The notes under the pieces were generated by a model that was given only the letters and a program-made list of their open reading frames with translations, did no database searches and was not told the DNA's origin. Positions 8,413 through 16,424 of a stretch of DNA of 43,848 bases are shown here, one piece after another (position 1 is the first letter of the stretch; each line of letters opens with the position of its first letter). A program made the position numbers and the translations under genes. Source of the DNA: Candidatus Tayloriibacteriota bacterium (GTDB taxonomy: Bacteria > Patescibacteriota > Minisyncoccia > Phycocordibacterales > PALSA-1337); NCBI GenBank assembly GCA_003151615.1, contig PLXZ01000001.1, positions 200,470 to 244,317 of the forward strand, written 5' to 3'.

Positions 8413-10224
8413 ATGGACCAAAAGACCAAAGATACCTTTATTAGCAATGCTCGAAGGAACATTGCGAAAATACAGGAGTTTTTGGTAGACGAACAAAAAA
8501 AGGTCCAGCAACTCATAAATACGAAAACTTCCGGCGCGAAAGTGGAAGACAAATGGACGGAAGAATACGTCAAAGCTCTCAACAGGGATCGCCTCGTCCA
8601 GCTTCAAAAAATGCACGACTCCCCGTACTTCAGCAAATGCAATTCCACGTTTGAGGGAGTAACCAAGGATTATTATTTCGGAAAATTTTCTCTGACCGAA
8701 GAATCGATTTATTCCTGGGTGGCTCCGGTTGCGTCGATTCGTTTCGATGTGCCCGGTCCGATATCGTATCCGTTGCCAAACGGAAAAATTCGCAGCGGAA
8801 AACTTCATGAAAAAGACGAATATCAGATAGTCGACGGTAAAATTCTTTTCTACTCGACCGAATCAGAGGGAAGTCCGCGACAACTTGTCCATCAGGAATA
8901 TTTCTCGACAAAGAAAAGCGGCTTCCTTCTTCCCGAAATCGTTTCGAAAATGGAAAAAGCCCAGGATACGATTATCAGGGCTCATTACAACAATCCTTTT
9001 GTGGTATCGGGTCCTGCAGGATCGGGAAAAACGACGCTGGCTCTGCATCGAATCGCGTATCTGATGCAGGCTCCGGCCAGCACCGACATTTACAAAAATA
9101 GTTCAATTGCCGTTTTCGTTCAGGATCAGCGTTCAAAGGACTATTTCTCACACCTACTTCCCGAGCTTGGCATTACGACGGTTTCAATCATGACATTCAC
9201 CGAATGGGCGTTGGCAATTCTCGATGATATGGATACGAGCGCGGTCAATTCGTTCTCTTCCAACCTTTTGCCGGACCTTTTGTACGAGCAGGAGAAAATA
9301 TTGGCGATGAGAAGCGTTCTGTCGGCCGCAGATGAAAGTAAAAAGCCTAAATTTTCAAAAAATTATTTCGCCGGCCTCGAAAAAATATACAAGCCGTTCT
9401 TTTCCGCCGAAAATGCAGCTGTGTTCGCGAAACAAAAAAAAGAAAATGTTCTCGATCGGATTGATCTCACTCTGCTTCTGGCCTTGTATCGGCTTTCACA
9501 TAAAAAACTTTCGATAACGAAACGTACGTTTGTTCCGGACGATGACGGCGCCTTGGTCGAGAAGCGAAAAAGCGAAAGTCTCGAATATATGCTCATGGTT
9601 GTGGACGAATTTCAGAATTATTTGCCCGAACAGCTCACGATTTTGAAGGATTGCATCAATCAAGAGCATAAATCGGTCATTTATGTCGGCGACATCGCCC
9701 AGCAGATCAATCCCGGCGCCATTCGTGACTGGAACGAGATCGGCGAATTCATTCCTTCCGACCGACACGTCATTTTGAACAAGGTCTACCGAAACACAAA
9801 AAAGATTTTGAACTTCATCGGCACTCTCGGATATTCGGTGAACATTCCTGATTCGATAAAAGAGGGAACAGAAGTCGTCAACAAAAAATTCGCATCCGTC
9901 AAAGAAAAAATTGCTTTCATACAGGAATTGATTGCAAAACGTTCGGAACGCGAATCGATCGGTATTCTCGGAATCGACACCGAAAGTCTGACTGAACTCC
10001 GCAATTCAATCGAAACAAACGAATTCGTGCACATCATCACAGCCCGCGAATCCCAAGGCCTCGAATTCGACACCGTCTGTCTCGTTGGTTTCGACAAAGA
10101 CACCTATTTCGACGGTTACAAACAATTCCCCGAGCAGTTTCAGGCTGAAAAACAGAAGATTGATAGGGATTTGCTATATATTGCGCTGACCCGGGCGATT
10201 AGTGGGTTGTACTTGGTAGACTAA
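8413..10224 (+). CDS. HelD-like superfamily I helicase
   Basis: A 603-aa UvrD/Rep-fold ATPase resembling HelD/helicase IV. HelD releases RNA polymerase from dead-end complexes in Firmicutes and Actinobacteria. Family marks are the YYFGKFSLTEESIYSWVAPV block (about residues 83-102), Walker A GPAGSGKTTLALHRIAYL (about 200), Walker B VVDEFQNY (about 395), VGDIAQQINPG, ARESQGLEFD (about 542) and YIALTRA (about 588). The N-terminal coiled-coil arm is shorter than in Bacillus HelD (~770 aa). The ATG at 8413 is preferred; a TTG at 8398 overlaps the TATATT -10 box at 8394-8399. A bidirectional terminator follows. Confidence 0.85.
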   Translation: MDQKTKDTFISNARRNIAKIQEFLVDEQKKVQQLINTKTSGAKVEDKWTEEYVKALNRDRLVQLQKMHDSPYFSKCNSTFEGVTKDYYFGKFSLTEESIYSWVAPVASIRFDVPGPISYPLPNGKIRSGKLHEKDEYQIVDGKILFYSTESEGSPRQLVHQEYFSTKKSGFLLPEIVSKMEKAQDTIIRAHYNNPFVVSGPAGSGKTTLALHRIAYLMQAPASTDIYKNSSIAVFVQDQRSKDYFSHLLPELGITTVSIMTFTEWALAILDDMDTSAVNSFSSNLLPDLLYEQEKILAMRSVLSAADESKKPKFSKNYFAGLEKIYKPFFSAENAAVFAKQKKENVLDRIDLTLLLALYRLSHKKLSITKRTFVPDDDGALVEKRKSESLEYMLMVVDEFQNYLPEQLTILKDCINQEHKSVIYVGDIAQQINPGAIRDWNEIGEFIPSDRHVILNKVYRNTKKILNFIGTLGYSVNIPDSIKEGTEVVNKKFASVKEKIAFIQELIAKRSERESIGILGIDTESLTELRNSIETNEFVHIITARESQGLEFDTVCLVGFDKDTYFDGYKQFPEQFQAEKQKIDRDLLYIALTRAISGLYLVD

Positions 10225-10236
10225 CTTTTTTATGTT

Positions 10237-10245
10237 TCTAGATTA
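10237..10245. repeat. TCTAGATTA motif, copy 2
   Basis: Second copy, after the HelD-like gene. Its surroundings (TATGTTTCTAGATTAAA) match copy 3 except for one T. Confidence 0.5.
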
Positions 10246-10276
10246 AAGGTGCGTGCTTGTCGCACGCACCTTTAAT
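10242..10276. terminator. Bidirectional hairpin terminator
   Basis: A perfect 15-bp stem (10242-10256 with 10262-10276) and a 5-nt loop, between the HelD-like gene and the convergent microprotein gene. Confidence 0.85.
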
Positions 10277-10337
10277 TAATTTTCGTTATTGATTTCATAG
10301 TTAGTTATCGAACAATAATAGTTCTGATACTAAATCA

Positions 10338-10493
10338 TTATTTTTCTGCATCGAAATCAACATCGACAGGTTCTTTGACTATTTTGTGACCTTCGAAAGA
10401 AACAGGGCCTTTCTTAGTTTGGAAAGCAATGGTCGCGGGTTCTCTTACCGGCTTATGAGCCTCAAAATGCACATGAACTTTATTTTTTGCCAT
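10338..10493 (-). CDS. 51-aa two-repeat microprotein
   Basis: The small protein starts MAKNKVHVHF. It holds two tandem copies of a ~22-residue unit: VHFEAHKPVREPATIAF and VSFEGHKIVKEPVDVDF. The pattern V-x-F-E-x-H-K-x-V-(R/K)-E-P repeats with hydrophobic/polar alternation, suggesting beta strands. The duplication at protein level and the coherent composition support a real gene. On its strand TATAAT sits about 11 nt before the ATG, with no Shine-Dalgarno. It converges on the HelD-like gene and is divergent from panA. No family recognised. Confidence 0.72.
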   Translation of the reverse strand: MAKNKVHVHFEAHKPVREPATIAFQTKKGPVSFEGHKIVKEPVDVDFDAEK

Positions 10494-10591
10494 TTTTTTA
10501 TTTAATTATAATCGATCGACTAATTCGATTTCTAATAATAACTATATTCTAAGGCTTACATTTATTATGTCAAGTTATCAACACTTTTTGC

Positions 10592-10649
10592 TTGATTTTT
10601 TTACAAAATTTGTATATACTGTCTGGCATGGCCAAACAGTATATACAAA
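10592..10649 (+). promoter_or_regulatory. panA promoter with operator spanning the start codon
   Basis: TTGATT (10592-10597), 17-nt spacer, TATACT (10615-10620), then ATG at 10628: a leaderless promoter. A perfect 14-bp inverted repeat (10609-10622 and 10636-10649, 13-nt spacer) covers the -10 box, the start site and the first codons. This is a likely autorepression site for the HTH protein it precedes. Confidence 0.8.
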
Positions 10650-11329
10650 AAATTAAAGAATATCGTATAAAGGGAGGTTTATCACAAGAACAAATTGCTA
10701 ACGTTATCGGGGTATCGCGACCAACATATACCGCAATTGAGTCAGGAAAACAGGAATTAAGTGCTGAAGAAATCCAGAAATTGGCGAAATTCTATTCGAT
10801 TAGTGTCGATGAACTTCTTTCAGGAGAAATATCAGACTTTGAAAAGTACAAGCAAATGATTCTTGCATATTTACGTATGGATATCTCCAATAAAGAGGGT
10901 GGAAAGGTGCCAAAGACTAAACTCGCTAAATTATTGTATTTAGCTGATTTCGCTTGGTTTTATAATAATTTGAAAAGTATGAGTGGTATGCAATATCGTA
11001 AGTTACCATATGGCCCTGTGCCCGATGAATTCTTTCGAGCGATAGATGAGCTTGCTTCAGATGGTAAAATCAATATTGAACCAAAGACTGAAGGCGAAAA
11101 GGAAATGCTTCTTATTAGTGAACCTGAAAGCAATAAAAATGAAAAGTTAATTAAGGTTTCTTCCGAGGAAATTAATTTGATGGAGAAAATTGCTGAAAAA
11201 TGGAAAGACAAAAGAACTAACGAAATAGTTAACTTTACTCACAACCAGATGCCGTATCTTCTCTGTAAAAATGATGAGTTTATCCCGTATGAACTTATTA
11301 CCCAAGAAGATTTTGATCAAGTTTATTAA
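10628..11329 (+). CDS. XRE-family HTH plus Panacea (DUF4065) antitoxin
   Basis: A 233-aa protein. Residues 5-66 are an XRE helix-turn-helix (LSQEQIANVIGVSRPTYTAI...). Residues ~80-200 are the DUF4065/Panacea domain (KTKLAKLLYLADFAWF, YRKLPYGPVPDEFF, TNEIVNFTHNQMPYL). Panacea proteins are known as antitoxins paired with many unrelated toxins. A RelE-like gene starts 5 nt after the stop, as expected for the partner. An earlier in-frame start would lie within the promoter. The operator palindrome over the start codon suggests autoregulation (inference). Confidence 0.88.
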   Translation: MAKQYIQKIKEYRIKGGLSQEQIANVIGVSRPTYTAIESGKQELSAEEIQKLAKFYSISVDELLSGEISDFEKYKQMILAYLRMDISNKEGGKVPKTKLAKLLYLADFAWFYNNLKSMSGMQYRKLPYGPVPDEFFRAIDELASDGKINIEPKTEGEKEMLLISEPESNKNEKLIKVSSEEINLMEKIAEKWKDKRTNEIVNFTHNQMPYLLCKNDEFIPYELITQEDFDQVY

Positions 11330-11334
11330 AATAT

Positions 11335-11730
11335 ATGCCAGAAAACAATTTCGTCGAGATAAGAGCTTTTGCTGGCAAACACTATATCGACTCATTTACA
11401 AAGAAACATAAATCCCATTGGGATGTAACATTAAAAGCAATAGTTGGTCAATTGGAACGCATTGAAGCTTTTTTATTGACTGACAAAGCGGAAATTATTT
11501 CAGATGTTGGTGGTGTAAAACTTATCAAGACGAAATTTAAGATTGCTGCAAGTATGGAATCTGCCAAGACTTCGGGTAATCGTTGTATTGTTGCATGGTA
11601 TTCAGACAAACGAAAAGTCTCGATTCTTCTTGTTTATAGTAAAACAGATTTGAGCGGACAGAATGAAACGGATAAATGGAAGAAAATCATCAGAGATAAT
11701 TATCCAGAATATGAGGGTCATTGTAAATGA
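11335..11730 (+). CDS. RelE/HigB-like toxin, partner of PanA
   Basis: A 131-aa protein. The segment FKIAASMESAKTSGNRCIV (about residues 63-81), followed by a beta strand and SILLVYSKTDL (about 91-101), matches the RelE/HigB core (strands with SG-R and LL-Y-K). Toxins of this fold cleave mRNA at the ribosome. The N-terminal 45 residues are longer than in minimal RelE proteins. It is transcribed with panA, 5 nt apart. The family call rests on motif resemblance only. Confidence 0.65.
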   Translation: MPENNFVEIRAFAGKHYIDSFTKKHKSHWDVTLKAIVGQLERIEAFLLTDKAEIISDVGGVKLIKTKFKIAASMESAKTSGNRCIVAWYSDKRKVSILLVYSKTDLSGQNETDKWKKIIRDNYPEYEGHCK

Positions 11731-11746
11731 GGAACCATAGATATGT

Positions 11747-11755
11747 TCTAGATTA
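11747..11755. repeat. TCTAGATTA motif, copy 3
   Basis: Third copy, between the toxin and the nuclease-like gene. With copy 2 it brackets the microprotein-panA-toxin cassette. Confidence 0.5.
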
Positions 11756-11780
11756 AAAATATATTTAATTTAATAAATTT

Positions 11781-12461
11781 ATGGAAGATTTAAATTTAAA
11801 ATATCCGCACTTAAAGAAAAAAGATTTAGTTTCACCCACTAATGGATGGAAAATCGAAAATTTAAAAGACGGACTAAATTATTTTTTTGAAATACATGGA
11901 AGATACCCTACTGTAAAAGAAGTTGGTATTTTTGATTATTTACCAACTAGTCGAACCATCCAACGGTCATTCGGCGGAATGGTGTCTTTAAGAAAAACCC
12001 TGGGATTAAGTGGACCTTCTGATTTTACTACTGGGGATTCACGATCAAATGTTGCTCGCGATGGTGATCTTAGAGCTCAAAAATATGAAAAGGAATTCTA
12101 TGATTATCTTGTGTCAAAAATTCCTGAAATGAGAATACATGAGCATAAAATAATCAGACCCGGTGATACTGCAGCAGACTTTTTCATTTATACATCCGAT
12201 AGGGACGGCATAGTAGTTGATTTATTTTATGCAGTCGATATGCATTCTTTAGGAGGAGTCGTTAATATCAAATCGAAAAAATATGATGAGGTTAAGTATC
12301 TAGTTTATTTTGTACTTGTAGGGAATAAAAATCTTAAACAAGAAGATATAGATGTAAAAATAAAAAATAGGAGAAATCAATTGTCAAAACATATTGTAGT
12401 TTTGACTGAGGATAATTTCAAGGAACATCTTATTAAGATACTTGATACGAATAAATTTTAA
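11781..12461 (+). CDS. Putative nuclease with HNH-repeat-like N-terminus
   Basis: A 226-aa protein. Residues ~26-75 (GLNYFFEIHGRYPTVKEV, LPTSRTIQRSFGGMVSLR) resemble the small repeats associated with homing endonucleases, which bind DNA. The C-terminal half has a restriction-fold-like order: a helix with Glu103/Glu105, Asp133 in TAADFF, Asp147 in VVDLF and Lys164-Lys167 in IKSKKY. The exact D-(D/E)xK spacing is not clear, so catalytic activity is inference. A membrane protein gene follows 6 nt later. AT-rich, like its accessory neighbours. It could also be a non-catalytic DNA-binding protein. Confidence 0.5.
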   Translation: MEDLNLKYPHLKKKDLVSPTNGWKIENLKDGLNYFFEIHGRYPTVKEVGIFDYLPTSRTIQRSFGGMVSLRKTLGLSGPSDFTTGDSRSNVARDGDLRAQKYEKEFYDYLVSKIPEMRIHEHKIIRPGDTAADFFIYTSDRDGIVVDLFYAVDMHSLGGVVNIKSKKYDEVKYLVYFVLVGNKNLKQEDIDVKIKNRRNQLSKHIVVLTEDNFKEHLIKILDTNKF

Positions 12462-12467
12462 AAACCT

Positions 12468-13112
12468 ATGACCGATGAACATACAAAAATTATAAAAGAT
12501 TACATTGATGAAACTTTCGAATTGATGGAAAAAGTTTCAGAATTTGAAATTAATAATAGTTTTCAGTTACAACTTGCGCAACTCGATTTATTCAAAGTAA
12601 TTTCTAGTTTAGTTATTGGTATCACAGCTATTGGGTATATTTTTAGCAGTAATTTTGATAATAATTATTTACTTATTTCTGTTGGGTTTGCATTACTCAC
12701 TTTGATATTTTCTGTTTCATACACAAGAGAGATCATTGATCTACAGCGTGAACAAGATAGAAAAACAAATGTCGCAATTAAAAAAGTGGCAGACGAAGGT
12801 ATAAAAGTCGCAATGGATTCTCTTAAAAAGAATGATTCATCTATTTTCTTTAATTACGTAAGAAATCGAATAAAGGATAAATATCCGGAACAGCCACTTG
12901 TATATACCGGAGAGATCATGGTTTTTATCTTCTATTCATCAGTAGGTTTTTTGATATTATCGTTTCTAGCGCGTAGATATGAATTTACGGTAATTTCTTA
13001 TCAAACATTATTATTGTTAATAACTACTTATTTTTTGAGTTTTAAAAATTGGAGCGTCGCTTTATCTACGAAGTTGAGTAAAAATATAAAAAAGCAAAAA
13101 ATACAAGAGTAG
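12468..13112 (+). CDS. Four-helix membrane protein of unknown function
   Basis: A 214-aa protein. Two hydrophobic pairs are predicted, at about residues 43-60/67-85 and 149-168/175-192. They are separated by a charged helical segment (about 86-145) and flanked by a cytoplasmic-looking N-terminal helix and a Lys-rich tail. It is co-transcribed with the nuclease-like gene (6-nt gap). The layout resembles effector or sensor membrane subunits of conflict systems, but no family is recognised. Confidence 0.7.
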   Translation: MTDEHTKIIKDYIDETFELMEKVSEFEINNSFQLQLAQLDLFKVISSLVIGITAIGYIFSSNFDNNYLLISVGFALLTLIFSVSYTREIIDLQREQDRKTNVAIKKVADEGIKVAMDSLKKNDSSIFFNYVRNRIKDKYPEQPLVYTGEIMVFIFYSSVGFLILSFLARRYEFTVISYQTLLLLITTYFLSFKNWSVALSTKLSKNIKKQKIQE

Positions 13113-13174
13113 GTATCCTTCATTTCCAATTCACTTTACCCACTCCCACACCACAATATGAGCCTTAGAAAGGA

Positions 13175-13205
13175 ACTCTCGGAGGACACTAAGGTGTCCG
13201 AGAGT
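13175..13205. terminator. Bulged hairpin between the accessory genes and tuf
   Basis: ACTCTC and GGACAC pair with GTGTCC and GAGAGT, with a 3-nt GGA bulge and loop TAAG. It lacks a strong T run and may terminate the upstream operon. Apart from this and the tuf promoter/leader, nothing else is seen in 13113-13431. Confidence 0.5.
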
Positions 13206-13281
13206 GAGGCAACTTTTCATTACCAGAAAAGATGACATTCCTGGGAAAGATGTGTATGCAGGGTGTGGAAGTGACGTAGAT

Positions 13282-13325
13282 TTGACTTCGAAATGCGTAT
13301 CTGCTACTATCTTATCTACGCATTT
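13282..13325 (+). promoter_or_regulatory. tuf promoter with overlapping inverted repeat
   Basis: TTGACT (13282-13287), 17-nt spacer, TACTAT (13305-13310). AAATGCGTA at 13291-13299 and TACGCATTT at 13317-13325 form a perfect 9-bp inverted repeat centred on the -10 box. Confidence 0.8.
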
Positions 13326-13375
13326 TGCGTTGGCTGTTTGTTATTTATCAAGAAGTATTAATAAAATTTAACTTC

Positions 13376-13415
13376 ATTTCGCGGGGTCTGGCGCACTCGC
13401 AAGGGTCTGCGAAAT
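13376..13415 (+). promoter_or_regulatory. tuf leader stem
   Basis: ATTTCGC (13376-13382) pairs with GCGAAAT (13409-13415) in the 5' leader, enclosing two copies of GGGTCTG (13384, 13403). It ends 16 nt before the tuf ATG. Possible regulatory leader. Confidence 0.5.
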
Positions 13416-13431
13416 AAAGCAATAAAATCAT

Positions 13432-14616
13432 ATGGCAGATTTCAACCGCACAAAGCCGCATGTTAACGTCGGTACCATTGGACACGTTGACCACGGCAAA
13501 ACTACTTTGACGACCGCTATTCTCGCTGTTCAATCACGAGATGGTTTGGCTCAGATCAAGGCTTATTCTGATATCGCAAAAGGAGGAACAGTTCGAGACG
13601 ACTCGAAGATTGTTACTATTTCCCTTGCTCACGTAGAATACGAGACTCCAAATCGTCACTACGCTCACATCGACGCCCCGGGACACGCCGACTATATTAA
13701 GAACATGATCACAGGTGCCGCTCAGATGGACGGTGCTATTCTCGTGGTATCCGCAACAGACGGAGTTATGCCGCAGACTCGTGAACATATTCTTTTGGCT
13801 CACCAGGTCGGTGTTCCAAAGATTGTCGTTTTCCTCAACAAGTGTGACATGGTTCCTGAAGCAGACCTTCTCGACCTCGTTGAAGAAGAAGTTCGCGAAC
13901 TCCTCACAAAGAACCATTACGATGGAAAGGCCGCTCCTGTTATCCGCGGTTCTGCCCTGAAAGCCCTTGAAGGCGACGCTGCATACAGCGCTAAAATCAA
14001 GGAATTGATGAATGCTCTTGATACATACATCCCAACGCCGGTTCGTGAGGTTGATAAGCCTTTCCTCATGCCAATCGAAGACATTTTCTCTATCGAAGGT
14101 CGCGGAACTGTAGTAACAGGCCGTATTGAACGAGGTATGGTTAAAATCGGTGAAGAAGTCGAAATTGTCGGTTTCAAAGACACAACAAAGACTACTATTA
14201 CCGGTATCGAAATGTTCAACAAGCAGTTGAAAGAGGGTATTGCCGGAGACAACGCAGGTTTGCTCCTCCGAGGTACTGCAAAGGATGACGTGTCACGCGG
14301 ACAGGTTCTCGCTAAACCGGGAACATGCAAGCCTCACACAGATTTCGAAGCGGAAGTCTACATCTTGAAGAAGGAAGAGGGTGGACGCCACACCCCGTTC
14401 TTCACAGGTTACAAGCCTCAGTTCTACATCCGCACAACGGACGTGACTGGTGAAGTAACGCTCGCGGAGAAAGTGGAAATGGTTATGCCGGGAGACACGG
14501 TTACTTTCAAAGTTAAATTGGTTGCTCCGGTCGCCCTCGACGCACAGCAGCGTTTCGCCATCCGCGAAGGAGGCAAGACTGTCGGCGCAGGAGTCGTAAC
14601 GAAAATTGTCGCATAA
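13432..14616 (+). CDS. tuf: Elongation factor Tu
   Basis: 394 aa; delivers aminoacyl-tRNA to the ribosome. G1 [10 protein letters not shown]3 DAPGHADY, G4 NKCD and G5 GSALKAL are intact, and domains 2 and 3 are complete. Switch I differs from the usual form: KARGITI is replaced by DDSKIVTI, keeping the effector Thr but losing the Arg-Gly pair. I recall similar switch I sequences in some Parcubacteria. It is the first gene of the tuf-rpsJ-rplC-rplD-rplW-rplB run; rpsJ follows after 3 nt. Confidence 0.98.
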   Translation: MADFNRTKPHVNVGTIGHVDHGKTTLTTAILAVQSRDGLAQIKAYSDIAKGGTVRDDSKIVTISLAHVEYETPNRHYAHIDAPGHADYIKNMITGAAQMDGAILVVSATDGVMPQTREHILLAHQVGVPKIVVFLNKCDMVPEADLLDLVEEEVRELLTKNHYDGKAAPVIRGSALKALEGDAAYSAKIKELMNALDTYIPTPVREVDKPFLMPIEDIFSIEGRGTVVTGRIERGMVKIGEEVEIVGFKDTTKTTITGIEMFNKQLKEGIAGDNAGLLLRGTAKDDVSRGQVLAKPGTCKPHTDFEAEVYILKKEEGGRHTPFFTGYKPQFYIRTTDVTGEVTLAEKVEMVMPGDTVTFKVKLVAPVALDAQQRFAIREGGKTVGAGVVTKIVA

Positions 14617-14619
14617 TAT

Positions 14620-14994
14620 ATGGCTACAGCAGTTAAAAAATCAGCGCCGAAGGCGGCGAAGTCAGTAAAGATGGCTCCGGAAGGGGAATTGCCACGACTT
14701 CGCATCCGAGTGAAGGCATACGAGCATAAAATCCTCGACGCATCGCTCAAGCAGATCATGGACACGGCGATCCGATACGACGTCCAGTTCTACGGCCCGG
14801 TGCCGCTTCCGACGGAAATTAAAAAGTACACCGTCAACCGCTCGGCCTTCATCTTTAAAAATGCGCGCGAACAGTTTGAAATGCGAGTGCACAAGCGACT
14901 GATTGACATCCTGAATCCGAATCCGAAGATCATTGAAGCTCTGACAAACCTAAGTCTCCCATCTGGCGTCAACATCGACGTAAAGATGATGTAA
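14620..14994 (+). CDS. rpsJ: 30S ribosomal protein S10
   Basis: 124 aa against the usual ~103. The core begins near residue 25 (LPRLRIRVKAYEHKILD) and contains YGPVPLPTEIKKYTVNRS. A Lys/Ala-rich N-terminal tail (MATAVKKSAPKAAKSVK) is extra. S10 belongs to the 30S head and the NusB/NusE antitermination complex. Start 3 nt after the tuf stop, with no Shine-Dalgarno. Confidence 0.97.
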   Translation: MATAVKKSAPKAAKSVKMAPEGELPRLRIRVKAYEHKILDASLKQIMDTAIRYDVQFYGPVPLPTEIKKYTVNRSAFIFKNAREQFEMRVHKRLIDILNPNPKIIEALTNLSLPSGVNIDVKMM

Positions 14995-15003
14995 TATTGA
15001 CCG

Positions 15004-15046
15004 AATTTAGGGTGGCGCCACTGCCACTCTTACTAAATTGCGCCAC
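15004..15046 (+). promoter_or_regulatory. Mutually exclusive hairpins upstream of rplC
   Basis: AATTTAG (15004-15010) pairs with CTAAATT (15033-15039), enclosing GTGGC/GCCAC (15012-15016 with 15023-15027). Alternatively GTGGCGC (15012-15018) pairs perfectly with GCGCCAC (15040-15046). The two states exclude each other. They lie in the 67-nt gap between rpsJ and rplC. Confidence 0.5.
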
Positions 15047-15061
15047 ACTTAACAAACCGCT

Positions 15062-15688
15062 ATGAAATTTATTCTTGGACGAAAACTGAATATGACTCAA
15101 ATCTTCGATAAGGACGGGGTTGTTCACCCTGCCACTATCGTCTCGGCCAACCCTATCGTCGTCACGCAGATCAAAAACAAGGAAGTTGACGGCTATGATG
15201 CCGTTCAGGTCGGCGAGGGCGTGCGAAGAGTTTCCCGATTGAGCAAGGCAGTCCAGGGTCACACAAAGGACCTCGGCAACTTTGCCCAGATTCAGGAATT
15301 CCGTTCTTACAACGCCGCTGATACTTCTCTTGCCGCTTTGAAGAAAGGCGACAAGGTTGATTTGAGCCAGTTCAAGGAGGGTGATGTCGTCGAAGTGAGC
15401 GCTATTTCAAAAGGAAAGGGCTTCCAGGGTGTCGTTAAACGCCACGGTTTCGGCGGAGGTCCTCGAACGCACGGTCAGAAGCATTCCGAACGCGAACCGG
15501 GTTCCATCGGCGGAGGACTTCGAAACAAAGTTCCAAAGAAAATGCGCATGGCCGGACGCATGGGCGGCGACCGCATCACGGTGAAGAACCTCAAGGTTGT
15601 TCATATTGACGCGGCAACCAACGAAATGTATATTTCTGGAGCTATTCCGGGACGACGCGGAACGCTTGTCGAAGTCATCGGCGCATAA
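15062..15688 (+). CDS. rplC: 50S ribosomal protein L3
   Basis: 208 aa, normal length. It starts MKFILGRKLNMTQIF and holds the L3 signature around GKGFQGVVKRHGFGG and GRMGGDRITVKNLKVV. L3 is a primary binder of 23S rRNA near the peptidyl-transferase centre. A structured spacer separates it from rpsJ; rplD follows after 34 nt. Confidence 0.97.
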   Translation: MKFILGRKLNMTQIFDKDGVVHPATIVSANPIVVTQIKNKEVDGYDAVQVGEGVRRVSRLSKAVQGHTKDLGNFAQIQEFRSYNAADTSLAALKKGDKVDLSQFKEGDVVEVSAISKGKGFQGVVKRHGFGGGPRTHGQKHSEREPGSIGGGLRNKVPKKMRMAGRMGGDRITVKNLKVVHIDAATNEMYISGAIPGRRGTLVEVIGA

Positions 15689-15722
15689 TTCTGATATACC
15701 GGACAACACACCACACAAAAAC

Positions 15723-16385
15723 ATGGAAACACCAATTTACAATCAGAAAGGCGAATCAGCAGGGAAAATAAAAATTCCTGAAGCTGTGTTCGGCGTATCA
15801 TGGAACGCCGACCTTGTTCACCAGGTCATGCTTGCGATGCGCTCAAACGAACGCGATCCGATTGCCCACACGAAAACTCGCGGCGAAGTCCGCGGAGGAG
15901 GCAAAAAGCCATGGCAGCAGAAGGGAACAGGCCGCGCCCGACACGGATCTACCCGATCACCGATTTGGGTTGGCGGAGGTGTCGCACACGGTCCTAGAAA
16001 CGACAAAAATTACTCCCGAAAAATCAACAAAAAGGCCCGAACGCACGCACTTTACACGATTCTTTCAAAGAAATTCCGTGACGGAGAAATTCTCTTCATC
16101 GATTCTCTTTCATTCGCAGCCCCAAAGGCAAAGGATGCAAAAGTAGTCCTCGGTGCACTTTCAAAAGTAAAAGGTTTCGAAAAATTGGCGACAAAGCCAA
16201 AAAATGCGGCATTGATTGCTTTGGACAAGAAGGAATCTTCGGTCGTAAAGAGCTTCGGCAACTTCGGCAACGTCCAGATCGAGGATTTGCGAACGATTAA
16301 CCCGCTTTCGGCTTTGAATCACAAATATATTGTGATCACGAACCCGGCGGAATCGCTCGCGGCACTCGAGGCGCGACGACAGTAA
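15723..16385 (+). CDS. rplD: 50S ribosomal protein L4
   Basis: 220 aa. The rRNA-binding loop is present (RGGGKKPWQQKGTGRARHGS, about residues 58-77), followed by the globular C-terminus with ALNHKYIVITNPA. The ATG at 15723 gives METPIYNQKG, the usual L4 start; the same frame is open further upstream but overlaps rplC. In E. coli L4 represses the S10 operon; whether it acts on the leader before rplC here is unknown. Confidence 0.97.
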   Translation: METPIYNQKGESAGKIKIPEAVFGVSWNADLVHQVMLAMRSNERDPIAHTKTRGEVRGGGKKPWQQKGTGRARHGSTRSPIWVGGGVAHGPRNDKNYSRKINKKARTHALYTILSKKFRDGEILFIDSLSFAAPKAKDAKVVLGALSKVKGFEKLATKPKNAALIALDKKESSVVKSFGNFGNVQIEDLRTINPLSALNHKYIVITNPAESLAALEARRQ

Positions 16386-16424
16386 ACGGAAGCAACGACA
16401 AAAACAAAATTTTAAAACAATCAC

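Noticed and set aside
13225-13240. Second copy of the secY-adk repeat arm upstream of tuf (GACATTCCTGGG)
   Set aside because: Only about a dozen bases match, with an inserted base and no partner arm.
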